A stretch of 64,000 nucleotides of DNA from Syntrophaceae bacterium UBA6078. GTDB taxonomy: Bacteria > Desulfobacterota > Syntrophia > Syntrophales > UBA2210. A program made the translations under genes and the position numbers. Each line of letters opens with the position of its first letter. Within the stretch, counting starts at the first letter, position 1. Under the pieces are notes generated by a model, which did not search any database, was not told the origin of the DNA, and saw only the letters and a list, made by a program, of their open reading frames with translations. Location: NCBI GenBank assembly GCA_002428735.1, contig DIXO01000059.1, positions 62,001-126,000 on the forward strand, given 5' to 3'. This document shows positions 1 through 8,557 of this stretch, in pieces.

Positions 1-666
1 TTTCAGGAGTTGTTTCAGCGTCAACTGCCCCTCGTAGAGTTCCTTATTGCTGTATTCGGTATACAGGAAGAGCGTGTTCCTCAGCGCGTTTCTCCCTCCC
101 CGGATAACATCGATTTCGGCGCCCTGAACATCCATCCACATAAAATCTATCCTGTCTGTTGCGTTTTCTTGACACCATGTGTCCAGCCTTTTTGTTTCCA
201 CAGTGATTGTTTTCTCAAATGTACACCAGGGATGGACTATCAGATGGTTCTTCGGTTTTCGGATCGATCCCGAATAGTCCCAGCCTTCCGGCATCTCTTC
301 GTCCGCTGCCCCACCGCTCATATAGAAGGTCTCTTCCCCGTTTGCGCTGCCGATGGCGCATTCGTAGAAACTGATTTCGGGCCAATCACCGATCTTGCGT
401 CTGGACCGTGATGCGGCCCTGGGGTCGGGTTCGAAGCAGAAGATTCTGGGGGAGTCGAAGACTTCCAGAAACCAGAGCGTATTGCTCCCGTCATTGCAGC
501 CGATCTCCAGGATCGTCGGGTCCGGCCGTGATACAAGCCAGCCTATAAACTCCTTGGTGATGGTCGCATCCGTTAAGGGGGGTTCGCCCCTGAGACGGTA
601 ATACAGACTGGAAGGAAGATTTTTCAGCCTTGAAAGGATAGAGGGTATCTCTTTGTATTGTTTCAT
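1..666 (-). CDS. FkbM-family methyltransferase, C-terminus cut by window edge
   Basis: 222 codons are open from the ATG (complement of 664-666) to the window edge with no stop, so the C-terminus is missing. The product has the SAM-binding signature ILEIGCNDGSNT near residue 53, an acidic FCFEPDP strand end after it, and further on IDFMWMDVQGAEIDVIRGG, which is the FkbM-type DVQGAE motif. FkbM-family enzymes O-methylate sugars or polyketides; beside glycosyltransferases this one probably decorates a surface glycan. It is the last visible gene of a leftward group (690-4828) with gaps of about 20-60 bp, probably co-transcribed. The exact substrate is not inferable. Confidence 0.85.
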   Translation of the reverse strand, partial: MKQYKEIPSILSRLKNLPSSLYYRLRGEPPLTDATITKEFIGWLVSRPDPTILEIGCNDGSNTLWFLEVFDSPRIFCFEPDPRAASRSRRKIGDWPEISFYECAIGSANGEETFYMSGGAADEEMPEGWDYSGSIRKPKNHLIVHPWCTFEKTITVETKRLDTWCQENATDRIDFMWMDVQGAEIDVIRGGRNALRNTLFLYTEYSNKELYEGQLTLKQLLK

Positions 667-689
667 CTTTTCACCATGGCATACGTATG

Positions 690-1649
690 TTACCGATTGG
701 TCAAGTCAAAAGGGATTTCCTGATGGGCGCTCTCATTCACGAGCCCGTACAGACTTCTGAAATCCATCTGATACCCCTGCTGCCACTGTTCCAACAGGGA
801 GTCCTGATGCAGGGTCCCGCATAAATTTTTATTTTCGACCTGTACCTTATTGCAGGGGATGTTAACGATCCTTGATTTCCGGTAGCAGATCCCCGTGCGC
901 GACAGAAAAAACCTGCGGAATTTCTGGAGCTGATCCTCAAGGGTATTTGGCGCTGAGAAATCGATCAGGCGTACCATGGTGGTCAACTCGTGGGTGGAGA
1001 AGAAATGTCCATCTACGGAGAGGGGATACGACCAGTCGTAGAGACCGTCGCCCCACGTCCACGTCATAGTCTCTTTCGCCGGGCCGGGTGTAAGGGGGGG
1101 CAGTGGTTGTACTGCCTGAAGGGTATAACATTTTTTCAGATTCAAACCCATGCGCAGTGTCGGGACGAACGTGTCGGTGTCGAGGTTCGCAAAATCCTTT
1201 ACATCGAAATCTTCGGTAAAAACGATATCATCGACCAGGAAAAACATTTTCTCCGAACGGATCGCGTGAAGCAGTTCCATGAGATTGCAGCGGAAAGAAT
1301 TATCTGCGTCCTGCTTTCGAAATGAGATGGTTGTCTGAGGGATAAGTTTTATTACCTCTTCATATGCCCTCTGATGAGCCTGTGTCGATGCGTGGTACAG
1401 GACGTGAAACGGAACCTGCGGGGTCACTTTCTCCAGAGAGGAGGCGAGGAGCGCGTGGAGCTGCAGGGCTCGATCTTTGGAAAAGACGATACACTCCGCA
1501 GGCCACGTGCCGGGTGAAGCGACATGCCCAATCCGCGATTGGTACAGTTCCGCGAATGCCGTCCGTTCCCACTCCGCCTCCTCATCCGTGAGTACGAGAT
1601 CGAATTTTCTTAGGAGGGCATTGATGGCTGTACGGAAAGATGTTCGCAT
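690..1649 (-). CDS. glycosyltransferase-like protein of the polysaccharide cluster
   Basis: 319 residues. The N-terminal half has a Rossmann-like GT-A pattern: ECIVFSKDRALQLHALLAS (strand and helix as in family 2 enzymes), then VPFHVLYHAS, and a FFLVDDIVF motif near residue 137 that would be the DXD-type nucleotide-sugar/metal site. The C-terminal half has no motif I recognise. It sits 23 bp from the FkbM gene and 21 bp from a clear GT2 gene on the same strand, which supports a role in glycan assembly. Assignment to a specific family is uncertain; an uncharacterised GT-A-fold protein is the safest description. Confidence 0.65.
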   Translation of the reverse strand: MRTSFRTAINALLRKFDLVLTDEEAEWERTAFAELYQSRIGHVASPGTWPAECIVFSKDRALQLHALLASSLEKVTPQVPFHVLYHASTQAHQRAYEEVIKLIPQTTISFRKQDADNSFRCNLMELLHAIRSEKMFFLVDDIVFTEDFDVKDFANLDTDTFVPTLRMGLNLKKCYTLQAVQPLPPLTPGPAKETMTWTWGDGLYDWSYPLSVDGHFFSTHELTTMVRLIDFSAPNTLEDQLQKFRRFFLSRTGICYRKSRIVNIPCNKVQVENKNLCGTLHQDSLLEQWQQGYQMDFRSLYGLVNESAHQEIPFDLTNR

Positions 1650-1670
1650 ATGTGTCGTTGATCAGTGGTT

Positions 1671-2537
1671 TTATGATTGTAACAATGTCTTGATGGTTGA
1701 CATCAGTTCATGCCGAAATCTCCCCATGAAACGGGGGCCCGCACGGTAGAAATCCCGCTCCCACCGGCACGCCGCCGCGAGATGTGCATGTTCAGGGCAG
1801 GAAAGGGGGCTCGGCATATCCCCTGTGCCGTTCAGGACCGCCTCGAAGATCTGTGCTGCCATCTGGTAGTTCTGGATACGGTCCAGTTCTGAATAGTATG
1901 TGGCGGGTGTCTTCCTGAAGATGACATGCGGATCGGGGAGGACCCATACCTCCCCCAGCGCACCCGCCCGCAGCCATGCATCATAGTCTTCGCCGATGGG
2001 GGGATCGAGGGTTTCATTGTACAGCCCCGCCTGTTCAAAGGCGGATCGTCTGAGCATCGCGGAGGAATGGATGATGTAATTCTGCCGCAGGAGGTTCCGA
2101 TAGTCGATCTTTCCCAACCGTTCTTTCTTGTAATATAGAGGGCTTTCTTCCCGCGGATCGATCCCGTTCCAATAAAAAGCATTGCATCCAAGCAGCACAC
2201 AGGACGGATGATTCTGTAAGAATTCAAATTGCTTTTCCAGCTTCTCCGGCAGCCAGAGGTCATCGTCATCGAGCAGGGCCACATAGGGAGCTTCTCCCCG
2301 GCGAATAGCACGGTTCCGGGGAACAGCGGGGAATCCGGCATGTGTTCCGGGCAGATATACAAAGCGAGAATCTTTCAAAAATGGCGTAATGATGTCTCGC
2401 GTTTCTTTTGTTTCACCGTCTTCCGCTATCCAGCACTGCCAATCCGGAAAAGTTTGGTCCTGTACACTTTGGAGCGTTTCCGGCAGAAGATCCATGCGGC
2501 TATATGTAGGAATAATTATATCAACTATCGGTTTCAC
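1671..2537 (-). CDS. family 2 glycosyltransferase
   Basis: 288 residues beginning with the GT2 opening strand VDIIIPTYSRMDLLPETLQSV, then WQCWIAEDG and the diagnostic VALLDDDDLWLPEKLEKQ around residue 88, which supplies the acidic metal/nucleotide-sugar site. Later ED (GEDYDAWLRAG) fits the catalytic-base motif of inverting GT2 enzymes. No membrane segment is evident, so it should act on the cytoplasmic side of the membrane on a lipid-linked acceptor. Donor and acceptor sugars cannot be told from sequence. It lies between the O-antigen ligase-like gene and another GT-like gene on the same strand. Confidence 0.85.
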   Translation of the reverse strand: MKPIVDIIIPTYSRMDLLPETLQSVQDQTFPDWQCWIAEDGETKETRDIITPFLKDSRFVYLPGTHAGFPAVPRNRAIRRGEAPYVALLDDDDLWLPEKLEKQFEFLQNHPSCVLLGCNAFYWNGIDPREESPLYYKKERLGKIDYRNLLRQNYIIHSSAMLRRSAFEQAGLYNETLDPPIGEDYDAWLRAGALGEVWVLPDPHVIFRKTPATYYSELDRIQNYQMAAQIFEAVLNGTGDMPSPLSCPEHAHLAAACRWERDFYRAGPRFMGRFRHELMSTIKTLLQS

Positions 2538-2575
2538 GTTCAGTGGGGCTAAATCCCTTCCGGTTATTTTGTTTT

Positions 2576-3847
2576 TTATGAAGTTGTAGTGTTATCAGGC
2601 TCTGCATTCAGGTGCCATACTATAGTTATCATTGCAAGTATAATATAAAGAGTAATCGCTTGTGGACCGAACATGCCATCTGCGAATAATCCCTGCACGA
2701 AGACACTGATAAAAGCTGCCATAATACAGACACCCCAATCCCTGATATAATCATTTTTTCCGTATTGTATTATCTTCCAGCACAGACAAACGAAGACGAC
2801 ATACACAACGAGAAACAGTGCAAACCCGACAACGCCTGTCCTAACAGCTATATCCGCTAAAGAATTATGAGGTGATCTAATCATCTCTCCCTTGCACTGA
2901 TATTGAGGAGGTATTTTTACGTTATATTTTTCCAGATCAATAAAGTTTTTATTTCCATATGTCTCCATCCCGAAGCCTACTCCGATTATAGGATAATCTT
3001 TGAGAATTTCTAACGTGATGAGATTGATACCTATCCGTATGTCCTTCAAAAGGTCTGATGAAAAGCGCGCCTTGAGCGCCGGAACGGTGCTTAAGGCTAT
3101 CAGGGAACAAATTATGAACCATACAGTCAACCACTTGCTTTTCTTAGCAAAGAATGCAATGAGTGCGATGCATGCCGCAATCAACGATCCTCTTGACATC
3201 GTGAGATATGTTGCTATGGATGCTCCCAAAAGGCAAAAAACCAGTATGATCCTATGGTACACGCTATTTTCCAGTCGGAAGAGGTGAAGCGATAACAAGA
3301 GGGCGAATATGGTTACAAAACCTATAAGGTCAATATTCATCATATGCGAAAAGCCAAACCGTGCCGATATCGGGTTTTGTAATATCAGGTAGAAATAAGA
3401 CAAGCCTCCGATTGAAAAGGATGCGGCTGAGATGATGATGATCCATGACAGCATCATAAGTCGTTTAGAGGAGTTGAAAAAGTTGGTGAGGAGATAGTAG
3501 ATGCAGAGATATTCCAGAAGATGTGCGCGAAAATCGTGGATGCTGTTTCCTTTATCGAGGGCGAAGAACAGACCGACAAACACCCAAGCGGTAAAAAGGA
3601 CGAAGGGGATAGTAAATGGCGATTTGAAGGAAAAAGAGCCATTCTTGGTAAAGTTGAGGAGCGCCACTATAAAGATGGAAAGGCCAAGACAAATTTCCTT
3701 GATAGCCGTTGTATGTGGAAAAGGAACAAAAAAAATAAAAATGCCCATTAAAACAGGGATACTATGGTTTAGAATACAGCATATTTTCTCTTTTGCGCTC
3801 TGTTCACTCAATTGCGATACATGCCCCCTGATTTGATCTATATGCAC
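2576..3847 (-). CDS. O-antigen ligase/polymerase-like membrane protein (Wzy_C type)
   Basis: 423 residues with about ten to twelve hydrophobic segments, for example residues 30-65, 80-95, 108-122, 132-155 and 370-415. A large extracytoplasmic loop near residue 290-350 carries RSPHNSLADIAVRTGVVG, matching the HNS-type motif of WaaL/Wzy_C proteins (ligation of O-chain to lipid A-core, or polymerisation). Known WaaL and Wzy proteins cannot be separated reliably by sequence. The gene is AT-rich compared with the heme operon, as is common for O-antigen loci, and is embedded among glycosyltransferases. Confidence 0.8.
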   Translation of the reverse strand: MHIDQIRGHVSQLSEQSAKEKICCILNHSIPVLMGIFIFFVPFPHTTAIKEICLGLSIFIVALLNFTKNGSFSFKSPFTIPFVLFTAWVFVGLFFALDKGNSIHDFRAHLLEYLCIYYLLTNFFNSSKRLMMLSWIIIISAASFSIGGLSYFYLILQNPISARFGFSHMMNIDLIGFVTIFALLLSLHLFRLENSVYHRIILVFCLLGASIATYLTMSRGSLIAACIALIAFFAKKSKWLTVWFIICSLIALSTVPALKARFSSDLLKDIRIGINLITLEILKDYPIIGVGFGMETYGNKNFIDLEKYNVKIPPQYQCKGEMIRSPHNSLADIAVRTGVVGFALFLVVYVVFVCLCWKIIQYGKNDYIRDWGVCIMAAFISVFVQGLFADGMFGPQAITLYIILAMITIVWHLNAEPDNTTTS

Positions 3848-3904
3848 AACAGATTACCCGAAATATCCCGAAGCGAAGAATGTTGCCTGCATCATCTGAC
3901 TGCA

Positions 3905-4828
3905 TCAAAAATACCCGATATCCTGCTCGTAGGGGAGATAGATATTATTCTGAAATTGTTCATATAAAGCCGGAAAATCGCTGATGTTCTTATTCTTCAA
4001 CACCTTGTAAATGTCAATATGTGATCCGAGCCGCGGCCACTTAGCATCCCACAATTTCCTTATTGCATTACGCCAGTCATCGATATAGCCATTATAGGTT
4101 TGTTCCCTGGAGTCATTTTTTTCTGTTGTTTGGTGGTAGTGCCAAACGAATGAATTATAACTCAATGCCGAGCACCCGCCGGCCAGGAAACACCGTAGCG
4201 AGAAATCGTTGTTTTCATAACAGGCCTTCCATCGCTCATCAAAATACCCGACTTTGTCGAAGACCGACCGTCTCCAGAACATAACATTCAGCTCAAGACC
4301 GAGACATCGCAGGTAGTCGGAAGGTCCGTGGTTGAATAATCTCCCCAGGAGGGGGGTGCCCTTTTTTTGCAGGTCACGGAGAGCCACGTTATCCGAGCCG
4401 AAGGCTTCTCCCGGCTGCCACCGCTGGTAATCAACATCACTTTTATCGGTAAAGGGGGCTGCCTGATAGATTTCTTCAATCTGGACCTTGTCGTACAGAT
4501 CTTCGTCCATTCCCGAAGTAATGATGACATCGGATGTTATCAGCCCGATGACCGGGGATTTGCAGGTCCTGACAAAAAAGTTTATGGCCCGGCTGATCCC
4601 TATGTTGCGATTTAACAATATGGTTGAAAAGCCGTAGCGCTGCTGCTTTTCCACGAGCCATGCCCTGTGGGCCTGCACGGATCCCTGATCCAGAAGAAAT
4701 ACGTCGCACGTCAGCTTCTTACTTTTCCTGCTATAGAAAGCCTGTATGGTCTGATCCAGAATCTCCTGGGCGGTTTCTTCCCCCGCGGGGTTATAGTTGA
4801 GAATCAGATATGCTATGTCGGGTATCAT
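3905..4828 (-). CDS. family 2 glycosyltransferase-like protein
   Basis: The open frame extends upstream to 4984, but the ATG at 4828 starts the typical GT2 beginning IAYLILNYNPAGEETAQEIL; the 52 residues before it look non-coding. Visible features are FLLDQGS and LLNRNIGISRAINFFVR (nucleotide-sugar side), VIGLITSDVII in place of the usual D-D-D site, and a C-terminal ERWKACYENNDFSLRCFLAGG resembling the E-D acceptor motif of rhamnosyltransferase-like enzymes, where the protein turns aromatic-rich (VWHYHQTTEKND). It is first in the leftward group; the 275 bp to the divergent gene at 5103 should hold promoters for both directions. Confidence 0.75.
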   Translation of the reverse strand: MIPDIAYLILNYNPAGEETAQEILDQTIQAFYSRKSKKLTCDVFLLDQGSVQAHRAWLVEKQQRYGFSTILLNRNIGISRAINFFVRTCKSPVIGLITSDVIITSGMDEDLYDKVQIEEIYQAAPFTDKSDVDYQRWQPGEAFGSDNVALRDLQKKGTPLLGRLFNHGPSDYLRCLGLELNVMFWRRSVFDKVGYFDERWKACYENNDFSLRCFLAGGCSALSYNSFVWHYHQTTEKNDSREQTYNGYIDDWRNAIRKLWDAKWPRLGSHIDIYKVLKNKNISDFPALYEQFQNNIYLPYEQDIGYF

Positions 4829-5102
4829 AAAGGCGCTTTGCTCTTCTTTGTCATGGTAGGCTTTAGACCACAGATGAAGGGGAAAATCATTATTTGAATC
4901 ACCGGACAACTGTGGTATGTTTGCGCACCTATACCATACTGTGGATGGTTGTATCAAACCATGAATGGGGAATCTCCCGGTCACGGCCTGTTAAGGTGAA
5001 TACTCTGGAGCGGTAACGGGCTTTCCTTCAATGCGCCTTACAGCCAGACATGTGATTCAGACATATATCTTTTTCTAAAACGCTACAGCGCGGAGAACAT
5101 AC

Positions 5103-5783
5103 ATGGGATATGTGACGAAAAAATTACCATTAATCAGTGTTCCGGAAGGAATTCTTGCAAAGACACTGGGTGCCGTACGGAAACGTGCGGCACAAGCCAC
5201 GGATATCAATGACCATCTGGAAACCATCTTCATCGAGTGCTTGAATATACAGCCGAGACTGATTGTTGAATTGGGGGTGGGGGACGGTGAATCCACATTT
5301 GTTCTGGAGCGCGTGGCCAAATTGTGGAAGTCGAAGCTGATAAGTGTCGACATTGCCGACTGTCAAAATGTTTCGTTCTACCGTCACAGGATATTCATCC
5401 AAAAAGACGATATTGCATTTGCGCGTGAGTTCATGAATTTTTGTAACCTGAATCATGTGGAACCCTCGATTGATATCCTCTTTATCGACACAAGCCATCT
5501 GTATGAACATACTGTAGAGGAAATCCGGGACTGGTTTCCATTCCTGGCGGGTCGCAGCAAGGTGATCTTCCATGATACCAATATGAAAGAGACCTTTCAC
5601 AGGAAGGATGGCAGCACGGGGGCTGGGTGGGATAATCAACGGGGTGTCATACGGGCGATAGAAGAGTATCTTGGTCAATCTTTCGATGAAGAAACCGATT
5701 TTTTTCAAATGGTGGGCGGATGGTTTGTGCGGCATTACGCCCACTGCAGCGGACTGATGATCATGGATAGATATGAAGGGTAA
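5103..5783 (+). CDS. class I SAM-dependent methyltransferase (Methyltransf_24-like)
   Basis: 226 residues. SAM-binding motif I is LIVELGVGDGESTFVLERV near residue 54; SVDIAD follows as motif II; IDILFIDTSHLYEHTVEEI near residue 122 and KVIFHDTNMKE are the post-I motifs seen in family 24 methyltransferases and in cephalosporin-hydroxylase-like proteins. It overlaps the next glycosyltransferase gene by 11 bp, so the two are translated together and it probably modifies a glycan or lipid-linked sugar. Substrate unknown. Confidence 0.75.
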   Translation: MGYVTKKLPLISVPEGILAKTLGAVRKRAAQATDINDHLETIFIECLNIQPRLIVELGVGDGESTFVLERVAKLWKSKLISVDIADCQNVSFYRHRIFIQKDDIAFAREFMNFCNLNHVEPSIDILFIDTSHLYEHTVEEIRDWFPFLAGRSKVIFHDTNMKETFHRKDGSTGAGWDNQRGVIRAIEEYLGQSFDEETDFFQMVGGWFVRHYAHCSGLMIMDRYEG

Positions 5784-6552
5784 AACGCCTCTCTCTGTAG
5801 CCATTATCACACAGAACGAAGCGGCGAATCTGCCGGACTGCCTGGCGAGTGTTGGGTTTGCCGATCAGGTCGTTGTGGTGGACTCCGGCAGCACGGATGA
5901 TACCGTGAAGATCGCCTCCGATCTCGGGTGCGATGTTTTTGACAAACCCTGGCGGGGATTCGGTCCGCAGAAGCAGTTTGCCATCGACCAGTGCAGGAAT
6001 TCGTGGGTGCTCGTCCTCGATGCTGATGAGCGAATTCCTGAGGACACCGCCGATGTCATCCGCACAATCGTCTCAAGAGAGCCGAACGGAGTGGCCGGGT
6101 ACAGTTTCCCCCGGAGAAACTGGTTTCAGGGCCGCTGGATCAGACATCTGTGGGGCGGGGACCGAGTCGTGCGTCTGTTTCTCAAAGACCGAGGACGTAT
6201 GACCCCGGCGGCCGTTCATGAATCGGTGGAAGTTGACGGCGTGGTGGAGGATCTTGATTCTCCTATTGAACATTATACGGAAAGCGATCTGAGTAAAATC
6301 CTGATCAAGATCGATCATTATTCCACCCTGGGTGCCCGCGAGGCCTTCGAGAGCGGCAAGCGATCATCGATTTACGGCGCCTGCAGTCGAGGGGCGCTCA
6401 CCTTTCTCCAGAACTATTTTCTCAGGCTCGGATTTCTTGACGGATATCAGGGTCTCACCCTTTCGGTTACCGATGCAGTCAACAAATTCTTCAAGTATGC
6501 CAAGTTGAATGCGCTTCACAAACAGGCCCGATCGTCGGAACGAAACCGGTAG
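5773..6552 (+). CDS. family 2 glycosyltransferase, WaaE/KdtX-like LPS core enzyme
   Basis: 259 residues. LSVAIITQNEAANLPDCLASVGFADQVVVVDSGSTDDTVKIA is the typical beginning of the WaaE/KdtX group (LPS core beta-glucosyl- or heptosyl-transfer), followed by WVLVLDADERIPED with the DAD metal site and by WGGDRVVRLFLKDRGRM...VHESVEV, the conserved His-Glu region of this family. No membrane helix. Overlap with the upstream methyltransferase and a 14 bp gap to the next glycosyltransferase indicate one rightward operon. The family assignment is strong; the transferred sugar is inference. Confidence 0.85.
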   Translation: MKGKTPLSVAIITQNEAANLPDCLASVGFADQVVVVDSGSTDDTVKIASDLGCDVFDKPWRGFGPQKQFAIDQCRNSWVLVLDADERIPEDTADVIRTIVSREPNGVAGYSFPRRNWFQGRWIRHLWGGDRVVRLFLKDRGRMTPAAVHESVEVDGVVEDLDSPIEHYTESDLSKILIKIDHYSTLGAREAFESGKRSSIYGACSRGALTFLQNYFLRLGFLDGYQGLTLSVTDAVNKFFKYAKLNALHKQARSSERNR

Positions 6553-6566
6553 GGAAACCCCGCCTC

Positions 6567-7493
6567 ATGGACATTACGATCGTCATAATCAACTGGAACA
6601 CACGGGAGCTCCTGCGTGATTGCCTTCGATCAATCTATGAAACGGTCAGGGACGTGACCTTCGAAATCATCGTGGTGGACAACGCTTCCGGTGATGGAAG
6701 CGTTGCCATGGTACGGGAGAAATTTCCCGCTGTCCGAATCATTGAAAACAGCGAAAACCGGGGATTCAGCGCGGCCAATAATCAGGCATTTGACAGCATG
6801 CGGGGCCGCTACGCCCTTCTGCTTAATACCGATACCGTGCTGACCGCGGGGGCCGTTCGTGAGCTTTTTGCCTTTATGGAAGGGAACGTCGAAGCGGCCA
6901 TAGCAGGAGGACAACTGCTCAACAGAGACGGAAGCCGACAGAATTCCATAGCGAACTACCCCACACTTCTTTCTCTCCTCATGAACCTCCCTCTTCTTGA
7001 GGTCCTTTTTCCCGGACGATACCCGAGCAAGCGGTATGAACACACGGAGCCCCTGGCCGTTGAATCGGTGATCGGCGCCTGCATGATTGTCCGCAGGGAA
7101 GCCATGGATGAGGTGGGGGTTCTGGACGAAGGGTACTTCTTCTTCTTTGAAGAGACGGACTGGGCCTACCGGATGCGGTCCGCCGGATGGAAGATCTACC
7201 ACGTGCCGTCGGCGCGGATTTATCACCTGCAGGGAATGAGCATCGGACGTGATGTTCGCTCCCGCATATTGTTTTACCGATCCCGGTACCGGTTTTTCGG
7301 CAAGTGGAAGGGACGCGTGTACAATACAGCCGTTCGTGGCGTGATTGTTGCCCGGTTGATCGCCAACTGGCTGCTCACGGCTGTCGGCATGATCCTGACC
7401 GTGGGATTACACAGGAAGCTGCGGGACAAATGGGTCGTTTACACGCGTCTCATCACATGGCACCTGAAAGGATGCCCGCCAGTGGTGCAATAG
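6567..7493 (+). CDS. family 2 glycosyltransferase, rhamnosyltransferase-like
   Basis: 308 residues. DITIVIINWNTRELLRDCLRSI opens the GT2 domain; IIVVDNASGDGS and ALLLNTDTVL supply the nucleotide-sugar and metal-binding acidic residues, and FFFFEETDWAYRMRSAGW is the catalytic E-x-D block of WbbL-like enzymes. The C-terminus carries one hydrophobic segment (near residues 262-286) that may anchor it at the inner membrane. Last gene of the rightward glycan group; the heme operon begins about 50 bp later, possibly by read-through because I see no terminator between them. Confidence 0.85.
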   Translation: MDITIVIINWNTRELLRDCLRSIYETVRDVTFEIIVVDNASGDGSVAMVREKFPAVRIIENSENRGFSAANNQAFDSMRGRYALLLNTDTVLTAGAVRELFAFMEGNVEAAIAGGQLLNRDGSRQNSIANYPTLLSLLMNLPLLEVLFPGRYPSKRYEHTEPLAVESVIGACMIVRREAMDEVGVLDEGYFFFFEETDWAYRMRSAGWKIYHVPSARIYHLQGMSIGRDVRSRILFYRSRYRFFGKWKGRVYNTAVRGVIVARLIANWLLTAVGMILTVGLHRKLRDKWVVYTRLITWHLKGCPPVVQ

Positions 7494-7543
7494 GGTTGCT
7501 TTATGGCAACCGTTTCTGCTACATCTTGAACCCGTGCGTCACC

Positions 7544-8524
7544 ATGAAGCCGGATAGGGCCCGGGCATGCCCCCGGGCGCATGATGAAAGGAGCCGTGTC
7601 ATCGAAACGATAAGGATAGGAACGCGCGGAAGCGACCTTGCCTTGGTACAGGCCCGCATGGTTGCCGACCGCCTGAAGGAGATACATCCCGATTTGTCTG
7701 TGGAGGTCGTCCCGATCAAGACGCGGGGGGACCGGATGCAGAATGTCTCATTGATGGAAATCGGAGGAAAGGGTGTCTTCGTCAAAGAGATCGAGGAAGC
7801 CCTGCTTCGCGGTGATATCTCGATGGCGGTTCACAGCATGAAGGATGTCCCCGCGGAGATCCCGGGCGGGCTGGTAATAGGGGCTGTTCCGGAGCGTGAA
7901 GATCCAAGGGATGTCCTTGTCTCGCGAGGAAGCATAAAGATTGAGAGACTCGTACGGGGGGCCCGGATCGGCACCGGTTCCCTCCGGAGGGGAATGCAGA
8001 TCAGGGCCCTGATGCCGGATATAGAGATTGTCCCCGTACGCGGAAACATCGACACGCGCATACGGAAGCTTGCAACGGAGAGGCTGGACGGGATTATCCT
8101 TGCGGCGGCGGGGATGAAACGGATAGGACGCGCAGCCGAGATATCCCAGTACCTGCCTGTCGAGGTGATGATGCCTGCTGTCGGACAGGGAGTCCTGGGG
8201 ATCGAAGTGCGCGAAGGTGACAGTGATATCCGTGATCTGATTGATGCACTGAACCACCCGGATACGGTGGTGGAAAGCGCCGCTGAGCGCGCGTTCCTGA
8301 GATGCCTGGGCGGGGGGTGCCAGGTTCCCATAGCGGGGATTGCGCGGAAGCAGGGGGATACGCTTATTATGAAGGGCCTCGTCGGGTCCGTCAACGGGGC
8401 GGTCAGGATTACGGACGAGATCCGGGGGAACAGCTCGGACGCGGAGGATATAGGATGCGCGCTGGCGGAGAATATCCTGTCGAGAGGAGGACGGGCCGTT
8501 CTGGACGCGGCATATAATACCTAG
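7544..8524 (+). CDS. hemC: hydroxymethylbilane synthase (porphobilinogen deaminase)
   Basis: Joins four porphobilinogen units into hydroxymethylbilane in the cytoplasm. IRIGTRGSDLALVQARMV near residue 28 is the family start; SMKDVP and the LGGGCQVPIAG loop near residue 258 carry the Cys that binds the dipyrromethane cofactor. The conserved core begins only at codon 7600; no ATG/GTG/TTG is in frame near it, and the nearest is the ATG at 7544, giving a 326-residue protein with an atypical 20-odd-residue lead. An AAAGGAG lies seven bases before an in-frame ATC at 7600, so a non-standard start is possible. First gene of the tetrapyrrole operon. Confidence 0.93.
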   Translation: MKPDRARACPRAHDERSRVIETIRIGTRGSDLALVQARMVADRLKEIHPDLSVEVVPIKTRGDRMQNVSLMEIGGKGVFVKEIEEALLRGDISMAVHSMKDVPAEIPGGLVIGAVPEREDPRDVLVSRGSIKIERLVRGARIGTGSLRRGMQIRALMPDIEIVPVRGNIDTRIRKLATERLDGIILAAAGMKRIGRAAEISQYLPVEVMMPAVGQGVLGIEVREGDSDIRDLIDALNHPDTVVESAAERAFLRCLGGGCQVPIAGIARKQGDTLIMKGLVGSVNGAVRITDEIRGNSSDAEDIGCALAENILSRGGRAVLDAAYNT

Positions 8525-8557
8525 AATACCGATACGCGAAAGGGCACGAAACCGGAA

